A DNA stretch of 64,000 nt from Senegalia massiliensis (GCF_900626135.1 NZ_LR130786.1:697767-761766); one strand, 5' to 3'. Shown: positions 46,885-56,005, numbered from the stretch's first letter. Made by a program: numbers and translations. The notes: generated from the letters alone by a model not told the origin.

Positions 46885-48264
46885 TTATTTATTTTTATCA
46901 TTTTTAAAAACCCATCCGGGTTTATTTACTTGTCTAGCACGTGCTATAGATAAGTCTCCTTCCATTACTTCTTCTGTAATAGTAGAGCCTGCTGCTATAT
47001 ATCCATTATTTCTAACAGTAACTGGTGCTACTAAATTCGAGTTACTGCCTATAAATGCATTATTACCCACACTAGATCTAAATTTATTTTTGCCATCATA
47101 GTTTACGAAGACTACTCCACAACCAATATTTACATTTTCTCCTACATCTGCATCACCAATATATGAAAGATGAGATGCTTTAGAGTTATTACCTATATTA
47201 GCATTTTTAACTTCAACAAAGTCACCAATTTTAACATTTTTACCTATATTACTTTTAGGTCTTAAATAAGCATTTGGTCCTATTTTAGTGTCATCACCAA
47301 CAATACTTTCTATAAGTGTAGATGATTTTACATTTATTCTGTCACCAAGAACTGTATCTGTGATATTTGAACTTCCCTCTATAATACACTCTTTACCTAT
47401 CTTAGTTTTTCCTCTAATAACTGCTCCAGGATAAACTATAGTATCTGTACCTATCTCTACACCTTTTTCTATATATGTAGCTTTAGGATCTATCAAAGTT
47501 ACACCATTTAACATATGATACTCATTAATTTTCTTTCTCATAATTTCTTCAGCATCTGATAATTGGACTTTTGAATTCACTCCAAGTATTTCAGTATTGT
47601 CTTTTAGTATAAACCCATCTACATTATATCCATTATCTGATAATATTTTTATTGCATCGGTTATATAGTATTCATTCTGAGAGTTATCGTTTGTCAAATT
47701 ATTTAAGGCATATTTAAGAGCATTACCTTTAAACATAAAAATACCTGAATTAATCTCTTTTATCTCACGTTCCTCTTCTGTTGCATCTTTATGTTCTATT
47801 ATACCTATTATATTGCCATTTTTTTCTCTTTTTATTCTACCATAGCCTGTTGCATCTTCAAATTCTGCTGTGAGTACTACAGCATCTAAATCATTTTTGA
47901 AACTATAATCCACAAGATCTTTTAAAGTATTTCCTTCTATTAATGGAGTATCTCCTGTAAGTATTATTACTCGATCATTATCTGATATATAATTTTGTGA
48001 TTGCATTACTGCATAACCTGTACCATAAGGTACATCTTTACCTGTAGGTTGAGTTACAAATTCTATATCATTTCCACTTAACACTTCTTTAACTTTCTCT
48101 TTACCATGACCTACAATTACTATGTTTTTTTCACAACCAGCGCCTTTAGCTGCTTCAATCACATGACTTGCCATAGGTTTTCCACACACACGATGAGCTA
48201 CCTTAGGTATATTTGACTTCATTCTTGTACCTTCGCCAGCTGCTAGTATTACAGAAATTATCAT
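46885..48264 (-). CDS. glmU: Bifunctional GlmU (GlcN-1-P acetyltransferase / GlcNAc-1-P uridylyltransferase)
   Basis: Produces UDP-GlcNAc for peptidoglycan. 459 residues: an N-terminal nucleotidyltransferase with [24 protein letters not shown] and GYGRIKR; a C-terminal left-handed beta-helix of hexapeptide repeats (about 250-440) with [20 protein letters not shown] and [13 protein letters not shown]; conserved end GWVFKN. SD AGAGGTG. Start of the glmU-prs-pth-mfd run. Confidence 0.97.
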   Translation of the reverse strand: MIISVILAAGEGTRMKSNIPKVAHRVCGKPMASHVIEAAKGAGCEKNIVIVGHGKEKVKEVLSGNDIEFVTQPTGKDVPYGTGYAVMQSQNYISDNDRVIILTGDTPLIEGNTLKDLVDYSFKNDLDAVVLTAEFEDATGYGRIKREKNGNIIGIIEHKDATEEEREIKEINSGIFMFKGNALKYALNNLTNDNSQNEYYITDAIKILSDNGYNVDGFILKDNTEILGVNSKVQLSDAEEIMRKKINEYHMLNGVTLIDPKATYIEKGVEIGTDTIVYPGAVIRGKTKIGKECIIEGSSNITDTVLGDRINVKSSTLIESIVGDDTKIGPNAYLRPKSNIGKNVKIGDFVEVKNANIGNNSKASHLSYIGDADVGENVNIGCGVVFVNYDGKNKFRSSVGNNAFIGSNSNLVAPVTVRNNGYIAAGSTITEEVMEGDLSIARARQVNKPGWVFKNDKNK

Positions 48265-48330
48265 CTTAACACCTCTACTTATTAAAATATCATTTTTACA
48301 CTAAAGTCTTCTGAAATGATTTTCCTCTAT

Positions 48331-48339
48331 ATTATAACA
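48331..48339 (-). promoter_or_regulatory. Extended -10 promoter of glmU
   Basis: Minus strand TGTTATAAT (TATAAT at 48331-48336). The -35 is poor. Leader about 60 bases. Confidence 0.5.
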
Positions 48340-48400
48340 GAAAGATACAGTATTTTATAGGGTTTTTAAGGATAATTAAGATGAAATATTTTTTGCATCA

Positions 48401-48436
48401 AAAAAGATACCTAAATTTATATAAAGGTATCTTTAA
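48401..48436 (-). terminator. Terminator of spoVG
   Basis: Stem AAAGATACC / GGTATCTTT around an AT loop, followed by TTTTTTGATG on the minus strand, 15 bases after the spoVG stop. Confidence 0.85.
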
Positions 48437-48450
48437 AATTGCGTTTGAGA

Positions 48451-48729
48451 TTAGGCTAATTCTTCGCTTTCTACATCTAATTGAGCTTCATACTCTTTGA
48501 AAACAGCTTCCTGAATTTTAGCTCTAGTATCTGAATTGATAGGGTGAGAAATATCTCTAAATTCTCCATCAGACATCTTTCTACTTGGCATAGCTACAAA
48601 AAGTCCATTTAATCCTTCTATTATTTTGATATCATGGACTACAAATTCTTCATCAAAAGTTACAGAAACTATGGCTTTCATCTTTCCTGTTCTGTTGATT
48701 TTTCTGATTCTTACATCTGTTACCTTCAC
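48451..48729 (-). CDS. spoVG: SpoVG regulator
   Basis: Small RNA/DNA-binding regulator of sporulation, septation and virulence genes. 92 residues: [20 protein letters not shown], then [35 protein letters not shown] and [13 protein letters not shown], all diagnostic. Start is the GTG at 48729, nine bases after AGGAGG, two codons inside the longest frame. A consensus SigH promoter lies upstream as in Bacillus, where spoVG is a model SigH gene. Confidence 0.98.
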   Translation of the reverse strand: MKVTDVRIRKINRTGKMKAIVSVTFDEEFVVHDIKIIEGLNGLFVAMPSRKMSDGEFRDISHPINSDTRAKIQEAVFKEYEAQLDVESEELA

Positions 48730-48782
48730 GAACACCCACCTCCTAAACCTTATAGATGATATAAAATTTTTAGCTTATATTT

Positions 48783-48811
48783 ATATTCTCCATATATTTT
48801 AAAATTCCTTC
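48783..48811 (-). promoter_or_regulatory. SigH promoter of spoVG
   Basis: Minus strand GAAGGAATT (48803-48811), 11 bases, GGAGAATAT (48783-48791): full match to RNAGGAWWW-11/12-RNNGAATWW. Leader about 45 bases. Confidence 0.75.
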
Positions 48812-48855
48812 TTTTTTTACGAAATTTCATTAACTTTTTTTAATATTTCTAAACA

Positions 48856-49674
48856 TTAAAAAATTGACTTGTTAGGAGTTATTCTAATTTTATTTTCTGA
48901 AGTATTTATGGTTTTTAAATTTAATAATGCAATATAATCATCTATTAACTTTTCTTCCGGATCTGGTGTGTTTATAAGTACTCCTGTGCCAACTACCTCT
49001 GCATTAAATTCGTTCATCATATCTTTTATTCCTTTAGCAGTACCACCTGCTTTCATGAAGTCATCTATTATTAGTACCTTTGAATTTTCTTTTAAAGCCT
49101 TTTTCGTTAAAAACATAGTTTGAATTTTTTTTGTAGAACCTGATATGTAATTTATGCTAACAGTAGCTCCTTCAGTTATTTTTAAATTTTTTCTTATTAT
49201 AACTAATGGAACATCTAATATTTTAGCAGTCATAGTAGCAAGTGGTATACCTTTAGTCTCCATAGTAACTACATAATCTATATTTTGTTCCCAAAATTTA
49301 GTAGCAAATATACGTCCTATTTTATATGATATATCAGGAGAATAAAGTATATCTGACATATATATAAATCCACCTGTTATAATCCTACTTTCATCCATTA
49401 ACCTACTAGCTAAATCATCCAAAAAAATTTCTGTGTTGTTTTTAGAAATAATTGGTATAAATTTAACCCCACCACTGGCACCAGCTATTGTTACTATTTT
49501 ACCTAATTCTAGAGTTTCAACTAATTGTTTAATCATCATAATATCTTCACTTATGCTTGATTTTGCAGTTTCAAACATGGTAGTAAAATATTTGTAAGTA
49601 AATACGTGATTTGTTTTTTCAGTAAGTATATTCATTATTGCAGCTAATCTATCTTTCCTGTTAAATTTTTTCAA
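48856..49674 (-). CDS. purR: Purine operon repressor PurR
   Basis: PRPP-responsive repressor of purine genes. About 272 residues: N-terminal winged helix (KKFNRKDRLAAIMNILTEK, then YFTTMFETAKSSISED), C-terminal phosphoribosyltransferase-like domain with the PRPP motif VLIIDDFMKAGGTAKG. Start is TTG 49674, eight bases after AAGGAG. Divergent from murC; the shared upstream region carries an inverted repeat over the purR -10, so autoregulation is likely. In Bacillus yabJ separates purR and spoVG; it is absent here. Confidence 0.95.
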   Translation of the reverse strand: MKKFNRKDRLAAIMNILTEKTNHVFTYKYFTTMFETAKSSISEDIMMIKQLVETLELGKIVTIAGASGGVKFIPIISKNNTEIFLDDLASRLMDESRIITGGFIYMSDILYSPDISYKIGRIFATKFWEQNIDYVVTMETKGIPLATMTAKILDVPLVIIRKNLKITEGATVSINYISGSTKKIQTMFLTKKALKENSKVLIIDDFMKAGGTAKGIKDMMNEFNAEVVGTGVLINTPDPEEKLIDDYIALLNLKTINTSENKIRITPNKSIF

Positions 49675-49688
49675 AGAGCTCACTCCTT

Positions 49689-49743
49689 AACGAATTATAT
49701 AATTATTTAATTATATTTTATTCGTTTTTATAATAATTATCAA
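49689..49743 (-). promoter_or_regulatory. purR promoter with inverted-repeat operator
   Basis: Minus strand TTGATA (49738-49743), 17 bases, TAAAAT (49715-49720). An inverted repeat AACGAAT...ATTCGTT (49689-49695 and 49720-49726) brackets the -10 and transcription start. PurR sites are pairs of CGAA-type boxes, so this is a candidate PurR autoregulatory site, with diverged sequence. Confidence 0.5.
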
Positions 49744-49779
49744 TGACAATTACTTTTTATTTTATAAAGTTTTGAATTG

Positions 49780-49788
49780 TGGTATAAT
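49780..49788 (+). promoter_or_regulatory. Extended -10 promoter of murC
   Basis: TGGTATAAT on the plus strand (TATAAT at 49783-49788). The -35 region is weak (TTTTAT-like). Leader about 60 bases. Confidence 0.6.
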
Positions 49789-49852
49789 CGTGAAGAGTAT
49801 ATTGCGCATATTTTGGAAATAATATAAGTATTAGAAATTAGGAGGAAATTAC

Positions 49853-51238
49853 ATGTTAAATTTTGATATAAATAAGTCTAATTATAAAAGAATACATTTT
49901 ATAGGTATTGGTGGAATTAGTATGAGTGGCCTTGCTGAAATTTTATTAAATAAAAATTATATTGTAACTGGTTCTGACATGAATAATTCTAAAATAATAG
50001 AAAAACTAATAAATGATGGTGCTACCATACATATTGGTCATAATTCTAAAAATATAAAAGATGTTGACTTAATAGTCTATACTTCAGCTATTGGAGAAGA
50101 CAACTCTGAATACATCTTTGCAAAAGAAAATAAAATACCTATGATGGATAGAGCAACTTTTCTTGGAGAATTAATGAAAAGCTATAAAGATTCTATAGCT
50201 GTAGCAGGAACTCACGGAAAGACTACTACTACTGGAATGATAGCATCTATTCTATCTATTTCATTATTAGATTCAACTATACTTTTAGGTGGAGAACTAG
50301 ATTCTATTGGAGGAAATGTAAAAATTGGAGATAATAAATTACTTCTCACTGAAGCCTGTGAATATAAAGAAAACTTTTTAAAATTTAATCCAACTATAGG
50401 AATAATATTAAATATTGATGAAGATCATCTAGATTACTTCACTGGTATGGATCATATAAAAAATACATTTAAAAAGTTTAATAATTTATCCCTTGAAGGT
50501 GGATACTCAATTGTAAATGGTGATGATGAAAATATTAAAGCAATAATAAATAAGAATAAAAACATTATTACTTTCGGAATTTCAAAAGAAAATGATTACC
50601 ATGCAACTAATATAAAATATAACGATAAAGGTTATGGTGAATACGATCTATATATAAATAATAAATTTGTAGATCACATAAAACTAAGTGTTGTAGGTGA
50701 ACATAATATATATAATTCACTTTCTGCTATTGCAGCTACTTTTATATCAGGAGTAGATATGGAATCAATAAAAGATGGCTTAAAAATATATAAAGGAACC
50801 CATAGAAGATTTGAAGATAAAGGGGTAGTTAAAGGAATTCAATTAATAGATGATTATGCTCATCACCCTACTGAAATAAAAGCTACATTAAATTCTATAG
50901 GTGACAAATATAATAAAATTTATTGTGTTTTTCAACCACATACTTATACAAGAACTAAATCCCTTTTAAAAGAATTTGGCAAATGCTTTAAAGGAGCAGA
51001 TAAGATAATTATTACAGATATTTACGCAGCAAGAGAAAAAAATACAGGAATAGTAAATTCTAAACAATTAGTTGATGAAATAAATCATAATGGTCAAGAC
51101 AGTATTTTTATTGAAACTTTTGATGAAGTGGTTAATTTCTTACAAAAAACTGTGGATAAAGGTGATTTAATTATCACTGTAGGTGCTGGAGATGTGTATA
51201 AAGTTGGGGATATGTTTAAAACTAAAATAAATAAATAA
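49853..51238 (+). CDS. murC: UDP-N-acetylmuramate--L-alanine ligase
   Basis: Adds the first amino acid of the peptidoglycan stem peptide. 461 residues: N-terminal Rossmann domain (IHFIGIGGISMSGLAEIL), central ATPase with AGTHGKTTTTGMIAS and NIDEDHLDYFTG, C-terminal domain with GTHRRFEDKG and DDYAHHPTEIKATL, which distinguishes MurC from other Mur ligases. SD TAGGAGG. One of three plus-strand genes; single-gene unit ended by a strong convergent terminator. Confidence 0.97.
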   Translation: MLNFDINKSNYKRIHFIGIGGISMSGLAEILLNKNYIVTGSDMNNSKIIEKLINDGATIHIGHNSKNIKDVDLIVYTSAIGEDNSEYIFAKENKIPMMDRATFLGELMKSYKDSIAVAGTHGKTTTTGMIASILSISLLDSTILLGGELDSIGGNVKIGDNKLLLTEACEYKENFLKFNPTIGIILNIDEDHLDYFTGMDHIKNTFKKFNNLSLEGGYSIVNGDDENIKAIINKNKNIITFGISKENDYHATNIKYNDKGYGEYDLYINNKFVDHIKLSVVGEHNIYNSLSAIAATFISGVDMESIKDGLKIYKGTHRRFEDKGVVKGIQLIDDYAHHPTEIKATLNSIGDKYNKIYCVFQPHTYTRTKSLLKEFGKCFKGADKIIITDIYAAREKNTGIVNSKQLVDEINHNGQDSIFIETFDEVVNFLQKTVDKGDLIITVGAGDVYKVGDMFKTKINK

Positions 51239-51314
51239 AAGTTTTAAATATTTAGGTTTAAAAAAAATCTATTTGGTTATAAATATACTATACCTTAGTC
51301 CCCACTCCCCCATT

Positions 51315-51348
51315 AAAAGGGCTCCCAAGAATTGGGAGCCTTTTTTAT
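51315..51348. terminator. Bidirectional terminator between murC and the LCP gene
   Basis: GC-rich stem GGCTCCCA / TGGGAGCC with a four-base AGAA/T loop, T6 on the plus side and an AAAA tract giving TTTT on the minus side. Serves the convergent genes. Confidence 0.92.
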
Positions 51349-52346
51349 TATTCTTCTATTTTTTCGTCCAAATCTGCATCATTTTCTACACCATATATTT
51401 CTTTCATCAATTCTCTTGTTTCCTCTTCATCATGTTCAAAAAATGATAATGTCCACCCTTGGAATGTAAGAGGTTTTGTTTCTCCAGGAAGGGTATGAGT
51501 ATTTACATCATTCATATTCATTCCTATAGCTTTTGTAGCATTGGCTGTTATATCTAATATACTCATATCAGTTTCCACTTCTTTTGCAGCAGTCATTGCT
51601 ACTTTTGGAAGATTAAATCCTAATGCTTTTTTAAGTGCTGATTTAATGAATTTTTGTTGAGCTTCTACTCTACCAATATCTCCATTTGCATAGCCTTTTC
51701 TAAACCTTAAAAAACCTATAGCTTCACTACCATTTAAAACTTGTTTTCCTTCCTCCAAATATCTAACTTCTTTTGTACCATCTGGATAAAAATAATCATA
51801 TTTCATCCTTTGTGGCACGTCCATCTCAACTCCACCTAAAGATTCTACTATATTTTCTACTCCATCATAAGATATAGTAGCATAATTATCAATAGGTACA
51901 CCTAGTATTTCTTCTACAGCTTTCATTGTTTTTTCAGCAGCTACTTCATGTCCTTTTTTTAAATTTCTAATATATACCGCATTTAATTTTCTATGGTCTG
52001 CAGTATCATATCCTGGTACATGATATTGTGTATCTCTAGGAACCGATATCATGTCTACCTTTTTAGTTTTAGGATCAAAACTTGCAAATACAAGGGTATC
52101 ACTTCTACCTTCTGCTTCTATTCCAATAAGTAATACATTTATTCTATCACTATTCGCTACTGCTTTTTCAAATGCAGGCAAATTTTCTATTTCCTCTTGA
52201 GTATAGTCACGCATTGGATGGTCATTCCTTTTATCATTTGCATTTGCTGTTGAGTCAAAGAAATTAAAATAAGTATAAGCACCTGCTCCCATTACTATTG
52301 TAAAACATAATAAAGCAATGGAAAAAACCTTTAGAAAATATTTCAC
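51348..52346 (-). CDS. LCP family (LytR-CpsA-Psr) wall polymer ligase
   Basis: Transfers lipid-linked glycopolymers such as teichoic acids to peptidoglycan outside the membrane. 332 residues: N-terminal signal anchor (about 4-26), then the LCP domain with VLLIGIEAEGRSDTLVFASF, ISVPRDTQYHVPGY (catalytic arginine region), KLNAVYIRN and FLRFRKGYANGDIGR. Start is GTG at 52346 with AAAGGA. Single gene; an extended -10 (TGATATAAT) is visible upstream. The exact polymer is unknown. Confidence 0.92.
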   Translation of the reverse strand: MKYFLKVFSIALLCFTIVMGAGAYTYFNFFDSTANANDKRNDHPMRDYTQEEIENLPAFEKAVANSDRINVLLIGIEAEGRSDTLVFASFDPKTKKVDMISVPRDTQYHVPGYDTADHRKLNAVYIRNLKKGHEVAAEKTMKAVEEILGVPIDNYATISYDGVENIVESLGGVEMDVPQRMKYDYFYPDGTKEVRYLEEGKQVLNGSEAIGFLRFRKGYANGDIGRVEAQQKFIKSALKKALGFNLPKVAMTAAKEVETDMSILDITANATKAIGMNMNDVNTHTLPGETKPLTFQGWTLSFFEHDEEETRELMKEIYGVENDADLDEKIEE

Positions 52347-52446
52347 ATTTTATCATCCTTTATATTCTAATTGTAAGTTTACATAGTAATTATATCACAT
52401 GTATGTATATATAGTATTATTTTTTTATTACAAATATATCCTAATA

Positions 52447-52824
52447 TTAAAATTCTTCTCTAATTATATTCATCATATTCTCAAATACAATAGAAATTTT
52501 TTCATCACTTAAACAATTTTTTTCTATTTGCAATTTAACTAATTCCATAAATTCTAAAAGATTTTCCTTTATTTTTCCTTGATTAGTCCTAGATTCAATC
52601 ATACTTTTAAACCACTTTATTTTATTTCTAAATATTGAATATCTTTCTATCTCAATAATTATCTTCAATGCTTCTATAGTATCATTAGCTGCCATATATA
52701 TAATTTCTTCAGGAGAACTTGAATATTTATTAAAATATATTTTATGTTTAGATTCATGTTGTATATTTTTTATAATTTTCTCTTTATTTTGATCTAAACA
52801 TTCAATTAACTCTTCTTTATCCAT
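52447..52824 (-). CDS. Hypothetical all-alpha protein
   Basis: Not recognised. 125 residues, predicted almost entirely helical and charged, no signal peptide or membrane helix; starts MDKEELIECLDQNKEKIIKN and ends ENMMNIIREEF. The helical, sensor-like layout (ANDTIEALKIIIEIERY) could suit a small regulatory or oxygen/ligand-sensing domain, but this is only an impression. A good SD (AAAGGAGATG) supports translation. Lies alone between the LCP gene and the thl terminator. Confidence 0.7.
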   Translation of the reverse strand: MDKEELIECLDQNKEKIIKNIQHESKHKIYFNKYSSSPEEIIYMAANDTIEALKIIIEIERYSIFRNKIKWFKSMIESRTNQGKIKENLLEFMELVKLQIEKNCLSDEKISIVFENMMNIIREEF

Positions 52825-52885
52825 ATCATCATCTCCTTTAGACTATCTTATATATATCATATAATATTTTCTATTAAATTAAAAC

Positions 52886-52922
52886 AAAAAAGAGTATATA
52901 TCTAAATTCTGATATATACTCT
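52886..52922 (-). terminator. Terminator of thl
   Basis: Stem AGAGTATATATC / GATATATACTCT with an AT loop, followed by TTTTTTG on the minus strand, about 20 bases after the thl stop. Confidence 0.85.
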
Positions 52923-52942
52923 AGTTAAGTTTTATTTTTAAT

Positions 52943-54121
52943 TTATCTTTCAACTATAAGTGAAGTACCTTGTCCTCCACCTATACATAGAGTTGCAAGT
53001 CCTGTTTTAGAGTTTCTTTTCTCCATTTCATATAATAATGTAATTAAAATTCTAGCTCCACTAGCTCCTACTGGATGTCCAATTGCTATAGAACCTCCAT
53101 TTACATTTACCTTCTCTGGATCCATTTTTAAATCTTTAACTACTGCAAGTGATTGTGCAGCAAAAGCTTCATTAGCTTCTATTAAATCTATATCTTCAAT
53201 GCTTAAATTAGCTTTTTCAAGTGCTTTTTTAGTAGCTGGTACTGGACCATAACCCATTATTTTAGGATCTAAGCCTGCTGAACCATATGATTTTATAGTT
53301 GCAAGTGGTTTAAGTCCTAATTCTTCACATTTTTCTTTACTCATTAAAATAAGCATTGCTGCTCCATCATTTATTCCTGATGCATTTGCAGCTGTTACTG
53401 TACCATCTTTTTTGAATGCTGGACGTAACTTTGAAATCTTTTCTTTAGTTACTCCTTTTTTAATATATTCATCATCTTCTACTACTATAGGTTCTCCTCT
53501 TCTTTGTGGTATTTCTACAGGTACAATTTCATCTTTAAATCTTCCTTCAACTTGAGCCTTCTCTGCTCTATTTTGACTTCTTACTGCAAATTCATCTTGC
53601 ATATCACGAGTTAAATTCCATTGTTCTGCTATATTTTCTGCTGTTATACCCATATGAATATCAAAGAATGCATCAGATAATGCATCATTAATCATGCTAT
53701 CAACTATCTGTCCATCTCCCATTCTTTGTCCCCATCTTGCCTTAGGAAGTAAGTATGGAGCATTACTCATACTTTCTGTTCCTCCTGCAAGTATAACATC
53801 AGCATCTCCAAGCATTATAAACTGAGCTGCCATACTAACAGTTCTAAGTCCTGAACCACAAACTTTATTTATTGTCATTGCTGGAGTTGTTTCTGGTATT
53901 CCTGCATTTACAGCAACTTGTCTTGAAGGATTTTGTCCAAGTCCTGCTGACAAAACATTTCCTATTAAAACATTCTCTACTATTTCTGGTTTTATACCTG
54001 CTCTTTTCATAGCTTCTTTTGCTGCTACAACACCTAAATCTATTGCTGATAATTTTGATAAAGCACCTCCAAAAGCACCTACTGGTGTTCTTGCTGCTCC
54101 TACTATTACTACTTCTCTCAT
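52943..54121 (-). CDS. thl: Acetyl-CoA acetyltransferase (thiolase)
   Basis: Condenses two acetyl-CoA to acetoacetyl-CoA, or the reverse. 392 residues. Catalytic residues visible: Cys88 in [12 protein letters not shown], the histidine in [14 protein letters not shown] and the second cysteine in [18 protein letters not shown] also present. Cotranscribed with hbd and crt; the 90-base gap to hbd holds a stable hairpin (54173-54197). SD AAGGAGGAG. Together with hbd and crt it converts acetyl-CoA to crotonyl-CoA. Confidence 0.97.
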   Translation of the reverse strand: MREVVIVGAARTPVGAFGGALSKLSAIDLGVVAAKEAMKRAGIKPEIVENVLIGNVLSAGLGQNPSRQVAVNAGIPETTPAMTINKVCGSGLRTVSMAAQFIMLGDADVILAGGTESMSNAPYLLPKARWGQRMGDGQIVDSMINDALSDAFFDIHMGITAENIAEQWNLTRDMQDEFAVRSQNRAEKAQVEGRFKDEIVPVEIPQRRGEPIVVEDDEYIKKGVTKEKISKLRPAFKKDGTVTAANASGINDGAAMLILMSKEKCEELGLKPLATIKSYGSAGLDPKIMGYGPVPATKKALEKANLSIEDIDLIEANEAFAAQSLAVVKDLKMDPEKVNVNGGSIAIGHPVGASGARILITLLYEMEKRNSKTGLATLCIGGGQGTSLIVER

Positions 54122-54172
54122 TTATAACTCCTCCTTGTATGGTTAATATATTAACGATGTCTTTACATAACT

Positions 54173-54197
54173 CGAACCTTGCATTATGCAAGGTTCG
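54173..54197. repeat. Intercistronic hairpin between hbd and thl
   Basis: Twelve-base perfect arms CGAACCTTGCAT and complement around one base. On the minus strand no T-run follows (GAGTTATG), so it is unlikely to be an efficient terminator for hbd; a T-rich tract lies on the other side. Confidence 0.75.
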
Positions 54198-54210
54198 TAA
54201 TATTTTTTAT

Positions 54211-55056
54211 TTATCTATTATAATCATAGAATCCTTTTTTAGTTTTTCTACCTAACATTCCGCCTCTTACCATTTTTCTAAGTAATGGATGTGGTCTATA
54301 TTTAGAATCACCAAATTCATCATATAAAACTTCCATAATGGCAAGGCATACATCTACACCAATTAAATCCGCAAGTGCTAATGGTCCTATTGGATGATTT
54401 GCCCCTAATTTCATAGCTTCATCTATATCTTCTTTAGATGCAACACCTTCTGCAAGTATACCTGCTGCTTCATTAATCATTGGTACAAGTATTCTATTTA
54501 CTACAAATCCTGGTGCTTCTTCAACTTCTACTGGAGTTTTTCCTAATTCCTTAGACATTTCGATTATTTTCATCTTTGTTTCTTCACTAGTTGCTATACC
54601 TTTTATAACTTCTACTAGTTTCATAACTGGTACTGGGTTGAAGAAATGCATTCCAATTACCTTTTCAGGTCTATTTGTAGCTGATGCTATTTCTGTTATA
54701 GAAAGAGAAGAAGTATTTGAAGCAAGTATTGCACCTTCCTTACAAACTTCATCTAATTCTTTAAATATTTTTTTCTTTATGTCCATATTTTCTACTGCTG
54801 CTTCTATTACTATGTCAGAGTCTTTTATATCATCATTAGAAAGTGTACCTCTAACTCTATCCGTTATTTCATTTTTCTTATCTTCAGTTATTTTTTCTTT
54901 TTTTACTAATCTATCTAAATTTTTAGATATGATTTTTATACCTCTATCTATTCCCTCTTGATTTATGTCCTTTATCATTACATCATATCCTGCTCCTGCA
55001 AATGCTTGAGCTATTCCTGAACCCATTGTTCCGCCACCAATAATTGTAGCTTTCAT
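54211..55056 (-). CDS. hbd: 3-hydroxybutyryl-CoA dehydrogenase
   Basis: Reduces acetoacetyl-CoA to 3-hydroxybutyryl-CoA with NAD(P)H. 281 residues, standard. N-terminal Rossmann fold with [20 protein letters not shown]; substrate/catalytic segment [19 protein letters not shown], shown here as [14 protein letters not shown], with the conserved histidine; GFVVNRIL; C-terminal [22 protein letters not shown]. Starts 18 bases after crt ends. Confidence 0.97.
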   Translation of the reverse strand: MKATIIGGGTMGSGIAQAFAGAGYDVMIKDINQEGIDRGIKIISKNLDRLVKKEKITEDKKNEITDRVRGTLSNDDIKDSDIVIEAAVENMDIKKKIFKELDEVCKEGAILASNTSSLSITEIASATNRPEKVIGMHFFNPVPVMKLVEVIKGIATSEETKMKIIEMSKELGKTPVEVEEAPGFVVNRILVPMINEAAGILAEGVASKEDIDEAMKLGANHPIGPLALADLIGVDVCLAIMEVLYDEFGDSKYRPHPLLRKMVRGGMLGRKTKKGFYDYNR

Positions 55057-55074
55057 ATTCAGCCTCCTAACAGT

Positions 55075-55854
55075 TTATTTATTTTTAAAATTTGGTTTTC
55101 TCTTTTCTATAAATGCATTCATTCCTTCTTTTTGATCCTCTGTTGAAAAACATAGTCCAAATAAGTCTTTTTCTATTTCTATTCCTGTTTCAATATCGGT
55201 TTCAATACCTCTATTAATTGCAGCCTTTGAATATCTTATAGCAAGCTGAGCTTTAGATGATATTTTTTTAGCCATTTCTAATACAGAGTTCATTAGGTCT
55301 TCTTTTGATACAACTTGATTTACAAGTCCAATTTTCTCTGCTGTATTAGCATCTACCATATCGCCTGTAAATATTAATTCTTTAGCTTTAGCAGTTCCTA
55401 CGAGCCTTGAAAGTCTTTGAGTTCCACTAAAACCTGGAGTTATTCCAAGTCCTACCTCTGGTTGACCAAATTTAGCATTTTCAGATGCTATTCTTATATC
55501 ACATGCCATAGAAAGTTCGCATCCTCCACCTAATGCAAATCCATTTACAGCTGCAATAACTGGTTTTTCCATTATTTCTATCTTTCTAAAAACATCACTG
55601 CCAAGCTTACCAAATTCTCTTCCTTCACTTGCAGTTTTTTCTTTCATTTCTACAATATCAGCACCTGCTACAAATGCCTTACCTTCACCTGATAATACAA
55701 TAACGTTTACATCTTGATCTTTATCAAGCTCATCAATTGCATTATCTAGTTCCAATAGAGTATCTGTATTTAACGCATTTAAAGCTTTGGGTCTATTAAT
55801 TTTAAGTATTGCTACATTTTCTTTTTTCTCCAAAGTTAAATTATTAAAATTCAC
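55075..55854 (-). CDS. crt: Short-chain enoyl-CoA hydratase (crotonase)
   Basis: Hydrates crotonyl-CoA to 3-hydroxybutyryl-CoA, or the reverse. 259 residues: NRPKALNALNTDTLLELDNA, GKAFVAGADIVEMKE (oxyanion hole), GFALGGGCELSMACDIR with one catalytic glutamate and FGQPEVGLGITPGF with the second. Start is GTG at 55854 with GAGGAGGG. First gene of the unit and directly behind a sigma-54-type promoter. Butyryl-CoA dehydrogenase and etf genes, often adjacent in Clostridia, are not here. Confidence 0.95.
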   Translation of the reverse strand: MNFNNLTLEKKENVAILKINRPKALNALNTDTLLELDNAIDELDKDQDVNVIVLSGEGKAFVAGADIVEMKEKTASEGREFGKLGSDVFRKIEIMEKPVIAAVNGFALGGGCELSMACDIRIASENAKFGQPEVGLGITPGFSGTQRLSRLVGTAKAKELIFTGDMVDANTAEKIGLVNQVVSKEDLMNSVLEMAKKISSKAQLAIRYSKAAINRGIETDIETGIEIEKDLFGLCFSTEDQKEGMNAFIEKRKPNFKNK

Positions 55855-55888
55855 ATTATCCCTCCTCTATTTCTATATACTTTTTAAT

Positions 55889-55906
55889 ATGCAAATACTA
55901 TGCCAA
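55889..55906 (-). promoter_or_regulatory. Sigma-54 (SigL) promoter of crt-hbd-thl
   Basis: Minus strand TTGGCATAGTATTTGCAT: -24 element TTGGCAT and -12 element TTGCAT with GG and GC exactly 10 bases apart. Predicted start near 55879, 25 bases before crt. The upstream minus-strand GTTATTGCAAC (a short inverted repeat) could be part of an activator site. No competing SigA promoter is evident. Confidence 0.75.
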
Positions 55907-55974
55907 TTTTAAAAATAATTATTTTTGTTGCAATAACTATATTTAAATAGACATATATTCATATGATTTAAAAA

Positions 55975-55998
55975 ATCTGTACAGAAATCCATACAGAT
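55975..55998 (-). terminator. Second terminator after the osmoprotectant ABC operon
   Basis: Minus-strand stem ATCTGT / ACAGAT followed by TTTTTTAAA. It lies just past the first terminator (56006-56039), so the operon ends with two in tandem. Confidence 0.6.
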
Positions 55999-56005
55999 GT
56001 ATAAA

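Noticed and set aside
53865-54255. Frames of 78 and 108 codons (Ser/Arg/Asn-rich and Leu-rich) overlapping the start of thl
   Set aside because: Shadow frames of thl with skewed composition; thl is firmly identified.
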